The notes under the pieces were generated by a model. That model saw only the letters and a program-made list of their open reading frames with translations, was not told the DNA's origin and did not search any database. From Nitrospira japonica (lineage in GTDB: Bacteria; Nitrospirota; Thermodesulfovibrionia; UBA6902), in assembly GCA_020723105.1 (NCBI GenBank), contig DYJL01000002.1, positions 62,001 to 126,000 of the forward strand: 64,000 bases of DNA, read 5' to 3'. The first letter of the stretch is position 1, and every line of letters starts with the position of its first letter. Positions 37,343 through 46,739 of the stretch are shown piece after piece. The position numbers were made by a program, and so were the translations under genes.

Positions 37343-37582
37343 CATGGTGAACTTTGTTCCAATGGATGCAGACAGGGAAGGCTGTGAAAGAATTTCTATA
37401 CGACACCTTTGAAAAGTAGTCAGTAGACAGTAGTTAGTAGTCAGGGTAAGGAAGAGAGAGCATTCTTGCCATAAAGCAAAAATGTAATATGTAGTTTGTC
37501 GATTATAGAAATTCTGAAACAGGATGCCATGTCTGATAAGAGATATTAAATGAATTTTAAGATGTTTGATGATTGATAACAT
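37343..37582 (-). repeat. Interspersed repeat, copy B, upstream of mltG
   Basis: This copy has the same orientation relative to mltG as copy A has to the BNR gene. It carries an extra 21 bp (GTCAGTAGACAGTAGTTAGT and one more base) between two GACTACT words absent from copy A. The rest of the region to 37837 shows no gene. Confidence 0.75.
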
Positions 37583-37837
37583 AATTATTGCAATTTTTTT
37601 ATTTTCTGCAGAGATTGCCGGTAATTGCATATATAAGGATGCCAGAAGGGAAAGATAAAAGTAAACTCTGAAGTAACCCTTCAGTGAATAGTTACACTCT
37701 GAAAAAGAAGGGAGGCAGGGAGCAGGAGTAGATAAGAAGAAACATCATAAGCGGCCGGCGCTCACGGACATCACCATTAATAAGTTTCAGAAGGATTTTG
37801 GCAGGGGGCGTTATACCCCCCCTCGCCAGTTTATGGC

Positions 37838-38977
37838 CTAATACATCTCATACTTCACAAGCCTTCCATCCAGCCCGCCAGCTTCCAGCGGTTTTTTCCA
37901 TGCCGGTTTCAGGCCGATTCGTTTAATGAATTCCCGCTCTCCGAAATAGATATAAGCAGTGGAGCCTTTACATTTTTGCTTCAGGAAGTCTCCGAGCGAT
38001 TTATAGAGCGGTCCCAGCTCTTCTGTATTCCCCATACGGATGCCGTAAGGAGGGTTTGTGATAATCACTCCATTCTCAAAGTCGTTGCTTTTTCTGAAAT
38101 CAAGCACGTCAAGCTTTATTTTCTCCCAGTTCGGTAAACGCTGTATATTGGCCCTTGCTGTTTTAACAGCTTCAGCCGATGAATCACTTCCGATAATGTG
38201 TCCTGCCGGCAATTCCCTAATCTGACGATCCAGTTCTTTTCTTGCTTTACTCCACAGCGCTTTATCATAGTCCGGCAAGAATTCAAAACCAAAGCGCTTA
38301 CGAAAGATACCGGAAGGAACCCGGCAGTAATGCATCAGCGCTTCACAAAGTAAAGTGCCGGACCCGCACATCGGGTCATAAAGCGGAACAGAGCCATCCC
38401 ATTGTGAATATCTGATAATTGCAGCCGCAACAGTCTCCTGCATTGGGGCTGACAGGGAATCCTGACGATATCCCCTGCGGTGAAGAGAGCCGCCCGACAG
38501 ATCCAGACTTATGACAGCCCGGTTGTTTTCTATGAAGATATTCAGCCATATATCGGGCTTTCTGGAGTCAATGTCAGGCCTTTTGCCTGACAATTCTCTG
38601 AAGGAATCTACAACAGCATCTTTAAGACAGAGAGCTGCATAATGTGAATTATTTATTCTGCTGTTTGATACATTGCTAAAGACGGCGAAGGTGCTATCCA
38701 CAGAAATAAAATCAGTCCAGTTTATTAACCTTGCCTTTTTGTATAACTGTGCGCTTGTATGACAACTGAATGACATGAGAGGCGCCAGTATTCTTGAGGA
38801 TAGTCTTACGGAATAATTGATTCGATAAAGTGTTTCTCTTGCGGCCTTGAAAAAGATTCCCCCATATCCAGGCCTGATTTCTTGGGCCCCGAGTTCAGAA
38901 AGTTCCATGGCTCCAAGCTCTTTTATCCCTTCGGCAATCTGTGCGAAGTATTGATCGTCTTTTTGATAGGCATACAT
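37838..38977 (-). CDS. RNA methyltransferase, THUMP + UPF0020 (RlmL/YcbY N-half family)
   Basis: A THUMP domain is followed by the methyltransferase core with YDPMCGSGTLLCEA and TNPPYGIRMG (the NPPY motif of N6/N2 methylation). RlmL's first half modifies G2445 of 23S rRNA. The 379-residue protein ends without the second (RlmK) half. Confidence 0.88.
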   Translation of the reverse strand: MYAYQKDDQYFAQIAEGIKELGAMELSELGAQEIRPGYGGIFFKAARETLYRINYSVRLSSRILAPLMSFSCHTSAQLYKKARLINWTDFISVDSTFAVFSNVSNSRINNSHYAALCLKDAVVDSFRELSGKRPDIDSRKPDIWLNIFIENNRAVISLDLSGGSLHRRGYRQDSLSAPMQETVAAAIIRYSQWDGSVPLYDPMCGSGTLLCEALMHYCRVPSGIFRKRFGFEFLPDYDKALWSKARKELDRQIRELPAGHIIGSDSSAEAVKTARANIQRLPNWEKIKLDVLDFRKSNDFENGVIITNPPYGIRMGNTEELGPLYKSLGDFLKQKCKGSTAYIYFGEREFIKRIGLKPAWKKPLEAGGLDGRLVKYEMY

Positions 38978-39166
38978 TCCGGTTTGCTGGAAAATCTCCC
39001 TGCGTTCTTTTTTGTTAAAGAGGTAAACAGATCTTTCGACATTCAGTAGTCTGCAATATTCTACCAGATTGAGGCGACTTCTGCAGTTTACGTAAAGTAC
39101 CCGGCAAAATTAAAGCTGTATAAGGAAAGCTCCGAGTAATAATATAATGGTGGTAAGGTTAAACGG

Positions 39167-39589
39167 ATGGGAATAGTAAGATTTCTAAAGACATCATCTG
39201 TATTTTGCTTTGTCCTCTTCCTGTTAAGCGGGTGCTCTACTTACTCTTTACATAATAAAAACACAGAACGGATAGTGAATATCACTAAAAATAATGTAGC
39301 TCTGGCCCCCGCCGGCTCTTTTGAGGAATGCATAAAATTAACACAAGGGCAATCTTTAAAGTACAAATTTTCGTCTACAAAACCGGTGGATTTCAATATT
39401 CATTATCATGAAGAAGAACAAGCCCACTATCCAGTCTTTCAGAATGAAATAACCGAATCAGACGGCTACATTGACGCGGGGAATCATCAGACAAAAAATC
39501 AGGAATACTACTGCCTGATGTGGGGAAATCCGGATATGAGGACTATCAATATTTCCTTCGAGTGTGTTGTAAGAGAGAAGCACAATTAA
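39167..39589 (+). CDS. Putative lipoprotein
   Basis: The first 22 residues are a signal sequence ending in the lipobox LLSGC, followed by a polar 117-residue chain with no recognised family (two Cys late in the sequence). It is likely anchored in a periplasmic membrane leaflet. It stands alone with long flanks. Confidence 0.75.
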   Translation: MGIVRFLKTSSVFCFVLFLLSGCSTYSLHNKNTERIVNITKNNVALAPAGSFEECIKLTQGQSLKYKFSSTKPVDFNIHYHEEEQAHYPVFQNEITESDGYIDAGNHQTKNQEYYCLMWGNPDMRTINISFECVVREKHN

Positions 39590-39849
39590 CCTACCCAAAT
39601 GTGTGGTCTGTATTGTAAATTCGTAAAATCTTATGTGTTGTTCGCTCCTCTGATTTCTTCACTTTGCCACTTCTGTACTGCTGCATGGATTTGCCAGATT
39701 CCGTAGTTATGCTATAGATATATATAAATAGATATTTCTTGCCGTTTAGCCCGATATTAGATTAATATTATGTGTGGATTTTTAAAGGGAAAGGCGGGTG
39801 ATGAGTAAGGACTATCCGCAGATGACACAGATTACCGCAGAGCAACTAC

Positions 39850-39922
39850 TGTCATTCCAGCGAAGGCGGGAATCCAGAATGTTCATTAACAAAACTGGAT
39901 TCATGGTCAAGCCCGGAATGAC
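39850..39922. repeat. Palindromic interspersed element (TGTCATTCC...GGAATGACA)
   Basis: The ends are inverted repeats TGTCATTCC and GGAATGACA, and the inside also folds (GGAATCCAG / CTGGATTC). Such REP/MITE-like units are common in many bacterial genomes; a related one lies at 57889-57982. Confidence 0.65.
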
Positions 39923-39967
39923 AACCACAAGGATTTGATAGGATGAAAAACTAAGGGGGGACAAGAC

Positions 39968-40060
39968 ATGAAAGAAAACTTGCTGGCTGTTTTTGAGACA
40001 ACTTACAATGCCATTTTAATTTTGTCACTACTCTGTCATCATCTCATAACATCTGATTAA
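39968..40060 (+). CDS. Candidate 30-residue hydrophobic ORF
   Basis: ATG follows GGGGGG about 7 nt upstream and opens MKENLLAVFE, then a hydrophobic stretch (AILILSLLCHHLI). It might be a small membrane peptide. It lies in an otherwise empty region and may be chance. Confidence 0.22.
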   Translation: MKENLLAVFETTYNAILILSLLCHHLITSD

Positions 40061-40108
40061 CCATACAATTGGACAAATAAACTGAAATTTCTTTAATATT
40101 ACTTACAT

Positions 40109-40191
40109 GCGAGAGTGGCGGAACTGGCAGACGCGCTGGACTTAGGATCCAGTGGGCAACCGTAGGGGTTCAACTCCCCTCTCTCGCACCA
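40109..40191 (+). tRNA. tRNA-Leu (anticodon TAG)
   Basis: The acceptor GCGAGAG pairs with CTCTCGC, with encoded CCA. The anticodon stem CTGGA...TCCAG frames a loop containing TAG. A long variable arm (class II) is present, as in Leu tRNAs. Confidence 0.95.
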
Positions 40192-40200
40192 TCTGAAATA

Positions 40201-40839
40201 ATGAGGAACGCTCCAGCTCCCAATATAAAACTTGTCATCACAATTGCCCTCAAAAAAGAAATACCGAAAGACTGGCTGGTGGCGCATCATATCCCGGTTC
40301 TTACCTTTGCAGCTCTTAAATCTGGAGCGCTCAGTAAACAGGACAATATAGAGGCAGGCATTTTGGCAGTGATAACCGGCGCCGGTTGCAAGGCCAGTGA
40401 GGACGCTGCATCCTGGATACGGGTTCATCTGGATCCGTCAAGTGTTATCAATATCGGGACCTGTGGTTTGATACACAGAAAATATCCGCTTGGCAACTGG
40501 ATCAGCCCCCGATATGTTGTAAATGAAGAAGGCCATCGGCTTAAACTTGCTGCGGAGATCCCTATTCTTTGTCAAGAAAAGATTATTGATGTTTATTCAT
40601 TAATAAGCGTCAGGCAGCCTTTCTCAGGCGATATTCCAGAGGCGTTAAAAGAACATGATGCGATTGATATGGAATGTTATTCACAGGCGAAGATATTTTA
40701 TGACAGTCACATTAATTTTTATTGCCTGAAGTTCGGTACGGATTATTCAGATGATAATATTACATCTGACTTTAATACGCATCTTAGTTTATTCAGGCAG
40801 AACTTGAAGAAACTTCTGGCAGACATGAAAGCAGGTTAG
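40201..40839 (+). CDS. Nucleoside phosphorylase-like protein
   Basis: The 212-residue protein has the family pattern GAGCKASEDAA, VINIGTCGL and DMECYSQAK, then GTDYSDDN in place of the usual catalytic SDxxD region. It belongs to the phosphorylase/MTA-SAH nucleosidase superfamily. The substrate cannot be told. It starts 10 bp past the tRNA-Leu, so it may share its transcript. Confidence 0.72.
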   Translation: MRNAPAPNIKLVITIALKKEIPKDWLVAHHIPVLTFAALKSGALSKQDNIEAGILAVITGAGCKASEDAASWIRVHLDPSSVINIGTCGLIHRKYPLGNWISPRYVVNEEGHRLKLAAEIPILCQEKIIDVYSLISVRQPFSGDIPEALKEHDAIDMECYSQAKIFYDSHINFYCLKFGTDYSDDNITSDFNTHLSLFRQNLKKLLADMKAG

Positions 40840-40873
40840 AGGCGAAATATTAAAAGGCATATCACTGGAAATA

Positions 40874-40950
<77 letters not shown>

Positions 40951-41078
40951 ATAAATGATAGTTGAAAGTTGTGAATGCAGAATGAACAGTAACGGCCTCT
41001 CAACGTAACAGGGTATATTTTAATTGAGACGTCTTAATATGGCAAGTATGGCTGGATGATTGATGCTATACTTTAATT

Positions 41079-42797
41079 ATGCGCAATCAGGAAGTAGCTA
41101 AAATTTTTAACGACATTGCTGATCTCCTTGAGATCAAAGGTGATAATCCCTTCAGGATACGTGCATACAGGCGCGCTGCACAGAACATTGACAGCTTTGC
41201 AAAGGACGTTGCCGAAATATCCGTTGAGGAATTGCAGAAGATCCCCGGCATAGGCGCTGATCTTGCGGGTAAGGTTCATGAATATGTTGCGACAGGGAGT
41301 TTAAAATTTTACGAGGACATGAAAAAGGAAGTGCCCTCCGGGCTTGTCGATCTCTTGTCGGTGCCGGGCCTCGGTCCTAAAACCGCAAAGCTGCTTCTCG
41401 ATAAACTTCACATTAAAGACGTTGATGACCTTGAGAAATGCGCTAAGGAAGGCAAACTGAAAGGGCTTCCCGGCATTCAGGCAAAGACAGAAGAGAACCT
41501 TCTTAAAGGGATTGCAATGATCAGGAGACACACCGGGCGTTTCCCTATCGGCCGCGTCCTGCCTGTTGCAGATGGTATTCTGGGTAAACTGAAAGAAAAA
41601 GCCCCCATCAATAAAGTCAGCCTTGCCGGAAGTCTCAGGCGCTGGAAAGATACAGTAAAGGACATTGACATACTGGCAACTTCAAAAGACCCTTACAAGG
41701 TGATGGATATCTTTGTTAATATTCCTCAGGTTAAAGACGTGCTCATGAAAGGTCCGATAAAATCGAGCGTCATCACACAGGAAGGTATTCAGGTAGATTT
41801 ACGGGTAGTGGAAGAGAGCTCCTTTGGTGCGGCATTAGCTTATTTTACCGGCAGCAAGGAACATAACATACGCCTCAGGGAAATGGCCGTAAGAAAAGGA
41901 TTGAAGATAAATGAATACGGCATCTTTGATGTGAAGACGGAAAAGAAGCTTGGCGGAGAGCGTGAGAGAGATGTTTACAAAATACTGGGAATGCCTTACA
42001 TTGCCCCTGAATTAAGAGAAGACACGGGAGAAATTGAGGCGGCCCTTGGAGGCAAGTTGCCAAAACTTATTGAGATAGAAGACATAAAAGGCGACCTCCA
42101 TGTGCACACATCAGACAGCGACGGCAGCCATGATATTCAGGAGCTTATTGATGCTGCAAAGATAAGAGGTTATGAATATCTCGCAATCACAGACCATTCA
42201 AAAGGGCTTGGTATTGCGAGAGGCCTGAGCATTGAACATGTTTTAGAGCAGAATAAAACGATAAGAATGTTAAATAAAAAATTAAAAGATTTTAAACTTC
42301 TGTCAGGCACAGAGATGGATATTAAAAGTGACGGCTCTCTGGATTATCCTGATGAGGTATTAAGGAAGTTTGACATTGTTATAGCTTCCATACATTCCGG
42401 CTTCAGGCAGTCAAAAGAACAGATAACAAAGCGGCTTGTTTCCGCCATGAAAAATCCCTATGTGTCAATTATCGCCCATCCTTCCGGACGGCTTATCGGG
42501 GAAAGGGATGCCTATGAAATTGATATGGAAGAAATATTAAAGACTGCAAAAGAGACCGGCACTGCGATAGAGATAAATGCCTATCCTCTCCGGCTTGATT
42601 TGACTGATATATACGTCAGGAAGGCAAAAGACATGGGCGTGTCCTTAACGATTAATACGGATACCCATATCATATATCAATTTGATTTCATGGCATACGG
42701 AATCGGCACGGCAAGAAGAGGGTGGGCCGAAAAGAAGGATATCCTGAATACGCTGAGTCATAATGCTCTAATGAAGAGGCTGAAGAGGAAAGTTTAA
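41079..42797 (+). CDS. polX: DNA polymerase X family with PHP exonuclease domain
   Basis: The N-terminal helix-hairpin-helix part and polymerase core contain KIPGIGADLAGKV, LAGSLRRWKDTVKDIDIL (the catalytic Asp pair) and a fingers/palm region. The C-terminal PHP domain has GDLHVHTSDSDGSH, AITDHS and HPSGRLIG metal ligands. At 572 residues it is the typical bacterial PolX, a repair polymerase with 3'-5' nuclease activity. Confidence 0.94.
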   Translation: MRNQEVAKIFNDIADLLEIKGDNPFRIRAYRRAAQNIDSFAKDVAEISVEELQKIPGIGADLAGKVHEYVATGSLKFYEDMKKEVPSGLVDLLSVPGLGPKTAKLLLDKLHIKDVDDLEKCAKEGKLKGLPGIQAKTEENLLKGIAMIRRHTGRFPIGRVLPVADGILGKLKEKAPINKVSLAGSLRRWKDTVKDIDILATSKDPYKVMDIFVNIPQVKDVLMKGPIKSSVITQEGIQVDLRVVEESSFGAALAYFTGSKEHNIRLREMAVRKGLKINEYGIFDVKTEKKLGGERERDVYKILGMPYIAPELREDTGEIEAALGGKLPKLIEIEDIKGDLHVHTSDSDGSHDIQELIDAAKIRGYEYLAITDHSKGLGIARGLSIEHVLEQNKTIRMLNKKLKDFKLLSGTEMDIKSDGSLDYPDEVLRKFDIVIASIHSGFRQSKEQITKRLVSAMKNPYVSIIAHPSGRLIGERDAYEIDMEEILKTAKETGTAIEINAYPLRLDLTDIYVRKAKDMGVSLTINTDTHIIYQFDFMAYGIGTARRGWAEKKDILNTLSHNALMKRLKRKV

Positions 42798-42867
42798 AAA
42801 ATTTGTTTGATAAGTCAGAAAAGAAAATTGTAGATTATTTCGGGCTTATAATTTTTATGATTCTGAC

Positions 42868-43215
42868 ATGCTAAATAAAATTTCTACTGTCTATACCAAA
42901 TATCTAAACGTATTCTGGCTTCAAATATTGGTTTCTGGCGGGCTGGGCAGCATTATTTATATAACCAGACAATATTCGCAAAGTACGACAGCCACGGTTA
43001 TAGGAATAACAGCAACCATTCTTCTGGCAGTCCATGCATATTTCAATAGTGTTGCAGCAAAAATCAGTCTTAAAGAACTTGATTTCTGGAAAAGAGAATT
43101 GGATGGACATAAATGGTTGCTAAACACAATACAGGAGATGATTGTAAGAAAACTTCAAAAATTTAAAAAAATGAATATCTTGCTGATGAATCCGAATACA
43201 GAAATGCTGTTATGA
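42868..43215 (+). CDS. Membrane N-terminal half of a split GAF-type protein
   Basis: The 115 residues include two membrane helices (FWLQILVSGGLGSIIYI and TVIGITATILLAVHAYF) and a helical linker. The reading frame ends just after an A7 run. In the -1 frame the text NEYLADESEYRNAVMKNLD leads straight into the next gene. A frame change is therefore likely, through a sequencing indel, a pseudogene or programmed shifting. Confidence 0.6.
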   Translation: MLNKISTVYTKYLNVFWLQILVSGGLGSIIYITRQYSQSTTATVIGITATILLAVHAYFNSVAAKISLKELDFWKRELDGHKWLLNTIQEMIVRKLQKFKKMNILLMNPNTEMLL

Positions 43216-43715
43216 AAAATCTCGACATGTTGAGGGAATTTTATGTTCATTATTCGGGCGAACCAGATAATTATTTCCGGGTTACACTTTTTCAGGTAAG
43301 TGAAGATGGCAAATATTTGGTTTCCAAGTTTTATTCTACTAAGGATGGAGAGCCTCATGCTTCTCATGGTGATGAAACAAGACAAAGGGAAAACTTCAAT
43401 AAGAACAGAAGCCAAACAATAGCGGTTTCTGCCTGGAGAGACTTGAGGCCTAAAATTGTTGAAAGTGAAAAGGAAATCAATTACCTATATCCTCAACATA
43501 AAGATAAAATCAAATCAATTATTGCATTGCCGATATTTTCAGGAGATATTTCGGAAGATAATCTTATCGGCATAATAACAGTAGCTTCAAGTAAAGAATA
43601 TTTCAGAAGAACCGATATGGAAAGACATAAAGAATATATTGAGCAGTTTACGTTAAGAATAGTGTTTGAGTATTGTAAATGGCGGGCACTGAAAAAAATA
43701 GAAAAGAAAAATTAA
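43212..43715 (+). CDS. GAF-like C-terminal half of a split protein
   Basis: The 167 residues follow the GAF pattern (FRVTLFQVSEDGKYLVSKFY ... IIALPIFSGD ... LIGIITVASS). It overlaps the preceding gene by ATGA, but its frame runs upstream with sensible sequence to the A7 run. Together the two halves would make about 280 residues: two membrane helices plus a GAF sensor. Confidence 0.6.
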   Translation: MKNLDMLREFYVHYSGEPDNYFRVTLFQVSEDGKYLVSKFYSTKDGEPHASHGDETRQRENFNKNRSQTIAVSAWRDLRPKIVESEKEINYLYPQHKDKIKSIIALPIFSGDISEDNLIGIITVASSKEYFRRTDMERHKEYIEQFTLRIVFEYCKWRALKKIEKKN

Positions 43716-43767
43716 ATACATAATTATTATTTTGTGTTAAAATTTATTTAAACCGGAGGGCAAACAC

Positions 43768-43932
43768 ATGGCACCTAAAATAAATGTAAAACCTGTGACA
43801 AAAGAAGAAGTAAAAAAGATAACACAGGAAATGCAGGAAGTAGTAACAACTGTATCGAGAAAAGTGGCCGAGTCCATGAGGCTCTGTGAATCGTCCGCTG
43901 CTGTATATGTTAAATCTGTAAAGAAGGGTTGA
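43768..43932 (+). CDS. Small basic protein (54 residues)
   Basis: GGAGG is well placed before ATG. The peptide is Lys/Glu rich and helical (VTKEEVKKITQEMQEVVTTV), with one Cys. No family is recognised. The good ribosome site argues for expression. Confidence 0.55.
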   Translation: MAPKINVKPVTKEEVKKITQEMQEVVTTVSRKVAESMRLCESSAAVYVKSVKKG

Positions 43933-44089
43933 GCTTTCTAAGCTGCTAAAATAATTACCTCTACGTCCCCACTTTTATTATCACGATTTTCTTCAATTGC
44001 GATGCAACAAGGCAACTTACGCCCCCTGAGACCAAAAAGGGAAAGATCAGATTCCTTTAGAAAAATTTCTGCTTAGGCGGTGGGTCGTA

Positions 44090-44368
44090 TCATACCTCCG
44101 ATTCAGGAACCCTAACTTCATCCCCGCACTTCGGACATCGATACAGACCTTTCCCCTCATCAACTGCTGAAAATCTTAATCCTGTGTCAATGCTGGGGTT
44201 TGAGCGATCAGCAACGATCAAAAAACTTTCGAAAGTCACATCTTCCTCCAAATTGCAACTATGGCATGAGAGCAGCTCCCTGTCTTCGCAAAATAATCCC
44301 ATCTGTCTTTGCTGTTCCTTAATTTTTTGTATTTGCTTGGCCAAGGCGCGAATTTCTGATGAAAACAT
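44090..44368 (-). CDS. Small zinc-ribbon protein next to a ribbon-helix-helix gene
   Basis: The 92-residue protein has the metal-binding pairs CHSC and CPKC, suggesting one zinc ribbon. It lies 9 bp downstream of the RHH gene, so they form an operon. I cannot assign toxin or other activity. Confidence 0.55.
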   Translation of the reverse strand: MFSSEIRALAKQIQKIKEQQRQMGLFCEDRELLSCHSCNLEEDVTFESFLIVADRSNPSIDTGLRFSAVDEGKGLYRCPKCGDEVRVPESEV

Positions 44369-44377
44369 ACTTCCCCC

Positions 44378-44677
44378 TTACGCTATCTTCAACTCTTTCC
44401 GGATCTTCTCGGCGACCCACTGACGAACAAGGGTTTGATACGGAATACCCTTTTGCGTAGCGACTTTTTTTATCGAGACGAGATACAACGGGTCGATCTT
44501 AATGGTTACGTTCCGCAGCTTCCTTTTCCGCTTCCCTTTTACGATGTCCCGTCTGAGGGCCTCGTCAAGGCTGATCGCAACGTCCTCCTCGATGATCTCG
44601 CCGAGGATACCCCCCTTATCGTAATATTCTTCGTCTGTTATTTTCTTCTTTGCCGCTTTAACTTTCTTATTTGCCAC
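44378..44677 (-). CDS. CopG/ribbon-helix-helix DNA-binding protein (antitoxin-like)
   Basis: The C-terminal half ([20 protein letters not shown] then [13 protein letters not shown]) matches the ribbon-helix-helix fold of CopG/BrnA-type antitoxins. The basic N-terminus is unusual. It would autoregulate its promoter in the space before uvrB. Confidence 0.75.
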   Translation of the reverse strand: MANKKVKAAKKKITDEEYYDKGGILGEIIEEDVAISLDEALRRDIVKGKRKRKLRNVTIKIDPLYLVSIKKVATQKGIPYQTLVRQWVAEKIRKELKIA

Positions 44678-44725
44678 TTAAATCATGCTACAATAATTTT
44701 ATTACTTTTTAAAGAGGATACTATT

Positions 44726-46735
44726 TTGTCACGTCAAAGAAAAAACTCCGGCGCCTTTAAACTGACCTCGGACTTCAAACCCGCAGGCGACCAGCTGAAG
44801 GCGATTGAAGCGCTCGCTGAAGGTCTTACCAGAGGTTTGAACCACCAGGTGCTCCTCGGCGTCACAGGTTCAGGCAAAACATTCACAATTGCAAACGTTA
44901 TTGAGAAGGTGAATAAGCCGACTCTTGTCATCGCCCATAACAAAACCCTTGCCGCGCAACTATACGGTGAATTCAAGTCCTTCTTTCCTGAAAATGCGGT
45001 GGAATATTTCGTGAGTTTCTACGACTATTATCAGCCTGAGGCGTACATCCCTTCAACAGACACGTATATCGAAAAAGATTCCATGATAAATGAGGACATC
45101 GACAGGTTGAGGCACGCTGCAACGTGCTCTGTGCTTGAGAGAAATGATGTCATAGTCGTGGCATCGGTCTCATGTATTTACGGTATCGGCTCGCCTGACG
45201 ATTATTTGGGCATGCACCTCGTTGTTGAAGAAGGCATGCGCACGGAGCGGGATGCGTTCCTGAGAAAGCTCGTGGACATGCTCTATGAACGTACGGAGGA
45301 CTTTAAAAGGGGCACCTTCAGGGTGAGGGGTGATATTGTTGAGATATTCCCTTCTTTTTCCGGCGACAGTGCGATAAGGGTTGAATTCTTCGGGGATGAC
45401 ATTGACGGCCTGTATGAATTTGATTCCCTGACCGGCAAGGTGATCAGAAGGCTTTCAAAGATTGCCCTCTATCCCAACAGCCACTGGATTACACCGAGAC
45501 CGAGAATCGAGAGTGCCATGCAATCGATCAACAAAGAGCTTGAGGACAGGCTGACGTTTTTACTCAGGCAGGATAAACATCTTGAGGCAAAAAGGCTGGA
45601 GCAGAAGACGAGGTTTGATATGGAGATGCTCAAGGAATTCGGATATTGTCACGGGATAGAAAATTATTCAAGGCATTTGAGCGGACGGGCGCCGGGCGAA
45701 CCGCCGTTCTGTCTCATAGATTATTTCCCGGAAGATTTTCTTTTAATCATAGATGAATCGCACGCGACTGTGCCGCAGATCGGCGGAATGTATGAGGGAG
45801 ACCGCTCCAGGAAGCAGACGCTTGTTGATTACGGCTTCAGACTTCCGTCTGCGCTTGATAACCGTCCGCTTAAGTTCAATGAATTTGAGCACAGGGTGAA
45901 TCAGGCGATATATGTATCCGCGACTCCTTCGGAATATGAAATCAACAAGGCCGGCCGGAGGCTGATTGAGCAGATCGTCAGGCCCACGGGTCTGATAGAC
46001 CCCGCGATAGAAGTCCGGCCTGTTGCCGGGCAACTCGACAACCTTCTCGGAGAAATCAGGAAGAGGGCCGAAAAAGGAGAAAGGATATTAGTAACGACCC
46101 TGACAAAAAAAATGGCTGAGGATGTAACAGAATATTATTCAGAATTAGGGATAAAAGCGCGCTATCTCCACTCTGACATAGACACCCTCGAAAGGATCGA
46201 AATACTGAGGGACCTGAGGCTCGGCAAATTTGACGTCCTCATCGGGGTAAATCTCCTGAGAGAGGGTCTCGATTTACCGGAAGTTTCTCTTGTAGCCATA
46301 TTCGATGCCGACAAGGAAGGGTTTTTGCGTTCAGGACGTTCTCTTATTCAGACAGCGGGGAGGGCGGCAAGGAATGTGAACGGCATTGTCATATTCTATG
46401 CCGATAGGATCACAGGTTCGATGAGGACAGCGCTTGATGAGACAAACAGGAGGCGTAAGATACAGGAGGCGTATAACAGAAAGCACGGGATAACACCAGC
46501 GTCTATCAAAAAGGAGATATCAAATATCCTGAGTTCGATCTACGAGGCCGACTACTGGACTGTGCCGGCAGTGGCAGAAGAAAAAGTTGAATATTCTGAT
46601 GAGTCAGTAATAGTAAAGCTTGAGGAGGAAATGAAGCTGGCCGCTTCAAAACTTGATTTTGAAAAAGCCGCTGAATTGCGCGACAGGATCAAGGCGATAA
46701 AGAAAAGACAGCTTGAGCTTGGAGTGAAGGTATAA
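44726..46735 (+). CDS. uvrB: UvrABC excision nuclease subunit B
   Basis: The TTG start at 44726 (after AAAGAGG) gives 669 residues, the usual length; a longer open frame from 44435 overlaps the RHH gene and is not credible. Motifs are [25 protein letters not shown] (beta-hairpin), [11 protein letters not shown] and TAGRAARN, plus the C-terminal UVR domain ([15 protein letters not shown]). Confidence 0.97.
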   Translation: MSRQRKNSGAFKLTSDFKPAGDQLKAIEALAEGLTRGLNHQVLLGVTGSGKTFTIANVIEKVNKPTLVIAHNKTLAAQLYGEFKSFFPENAVEYFVSFYDYYQPEAYIPSTDTYIEKDSMINEDIDRLRHAATCSVLERNDVIVVASVSCIYGIGSPDDYLGMHLVVEEGMRTERDAFLRKLVDMLYERTEDFKRGTFRVRGDIVEIFPSFSGDSAIRVEFFGDDIDGLYEFDSLTGKVIRRLSKIALYPNSHWITPRPRIESAMQSINKELEDRLTFLLRQDKHLEAKRLEQKTRFDMEMLKEFGYCHGIENYSRHLSGRAPGEPPFCLIDYFPEDFLLIIDESHATVPQIGGMYEGDRSRKQTLVDYGFRLPSALDNRPLKFNEFEHRVNQAIYVSATPSEYEINKAGRRLIEQIVRPTGLIDPAIEVRPVAGQLDNLLGEIRKRAEKGERILVTTLTKKMAEDVTEYYSELGIKARYLHSDIDTLERIEILRDLRLGKFDVLIGVNLLREGLDLPEVSLVAIFDADKEGFLRSGRSLIQTAGRAARNVNGIVIFYADRITGSMRTALDETNRRRKIQEAYNRKHGITPASIKKEISNILSSIYEADYWTVPAVAEEKVEYSDESVIVKLEEEMKLAASKLDFEKAAELRDRIKAIKKRQLELGVKV

Positions 46736-46739
46736 AAAA

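Larger units (their letters stand above)
39590..40108. other. Intergenic region with a palindromic repeat and a short ORF
   Basis: Besides the inverted-repeat element and the 30-residue ORF listed separately, I see no gene. The tRNA-Leu promoter must lie near 40060-40100 but no clear hexamers were recognised. Confidence 0.4.

Noticed and set aside
40099-40428. 109-residue minus-strand frame across the tRNA-Leu
   Set aside because: It is antisense to tRNA-Leu and the phosphorylase gene.
44090-44677. Canonical BrnT/BrnA toxin-antitoxin pair
   Set aside because: The RHH half fits but the partner has a zinc-ribbon pattern and no BrnT-like fold motif, so only an antitoxin-like call is made.
44435-44725. 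Longer N-terminus for UvrB
   Set aside because: The extra 97 residues have no family match and overlap the RHH gene; TTG 44726 with AAAGAGG gives the standard length.
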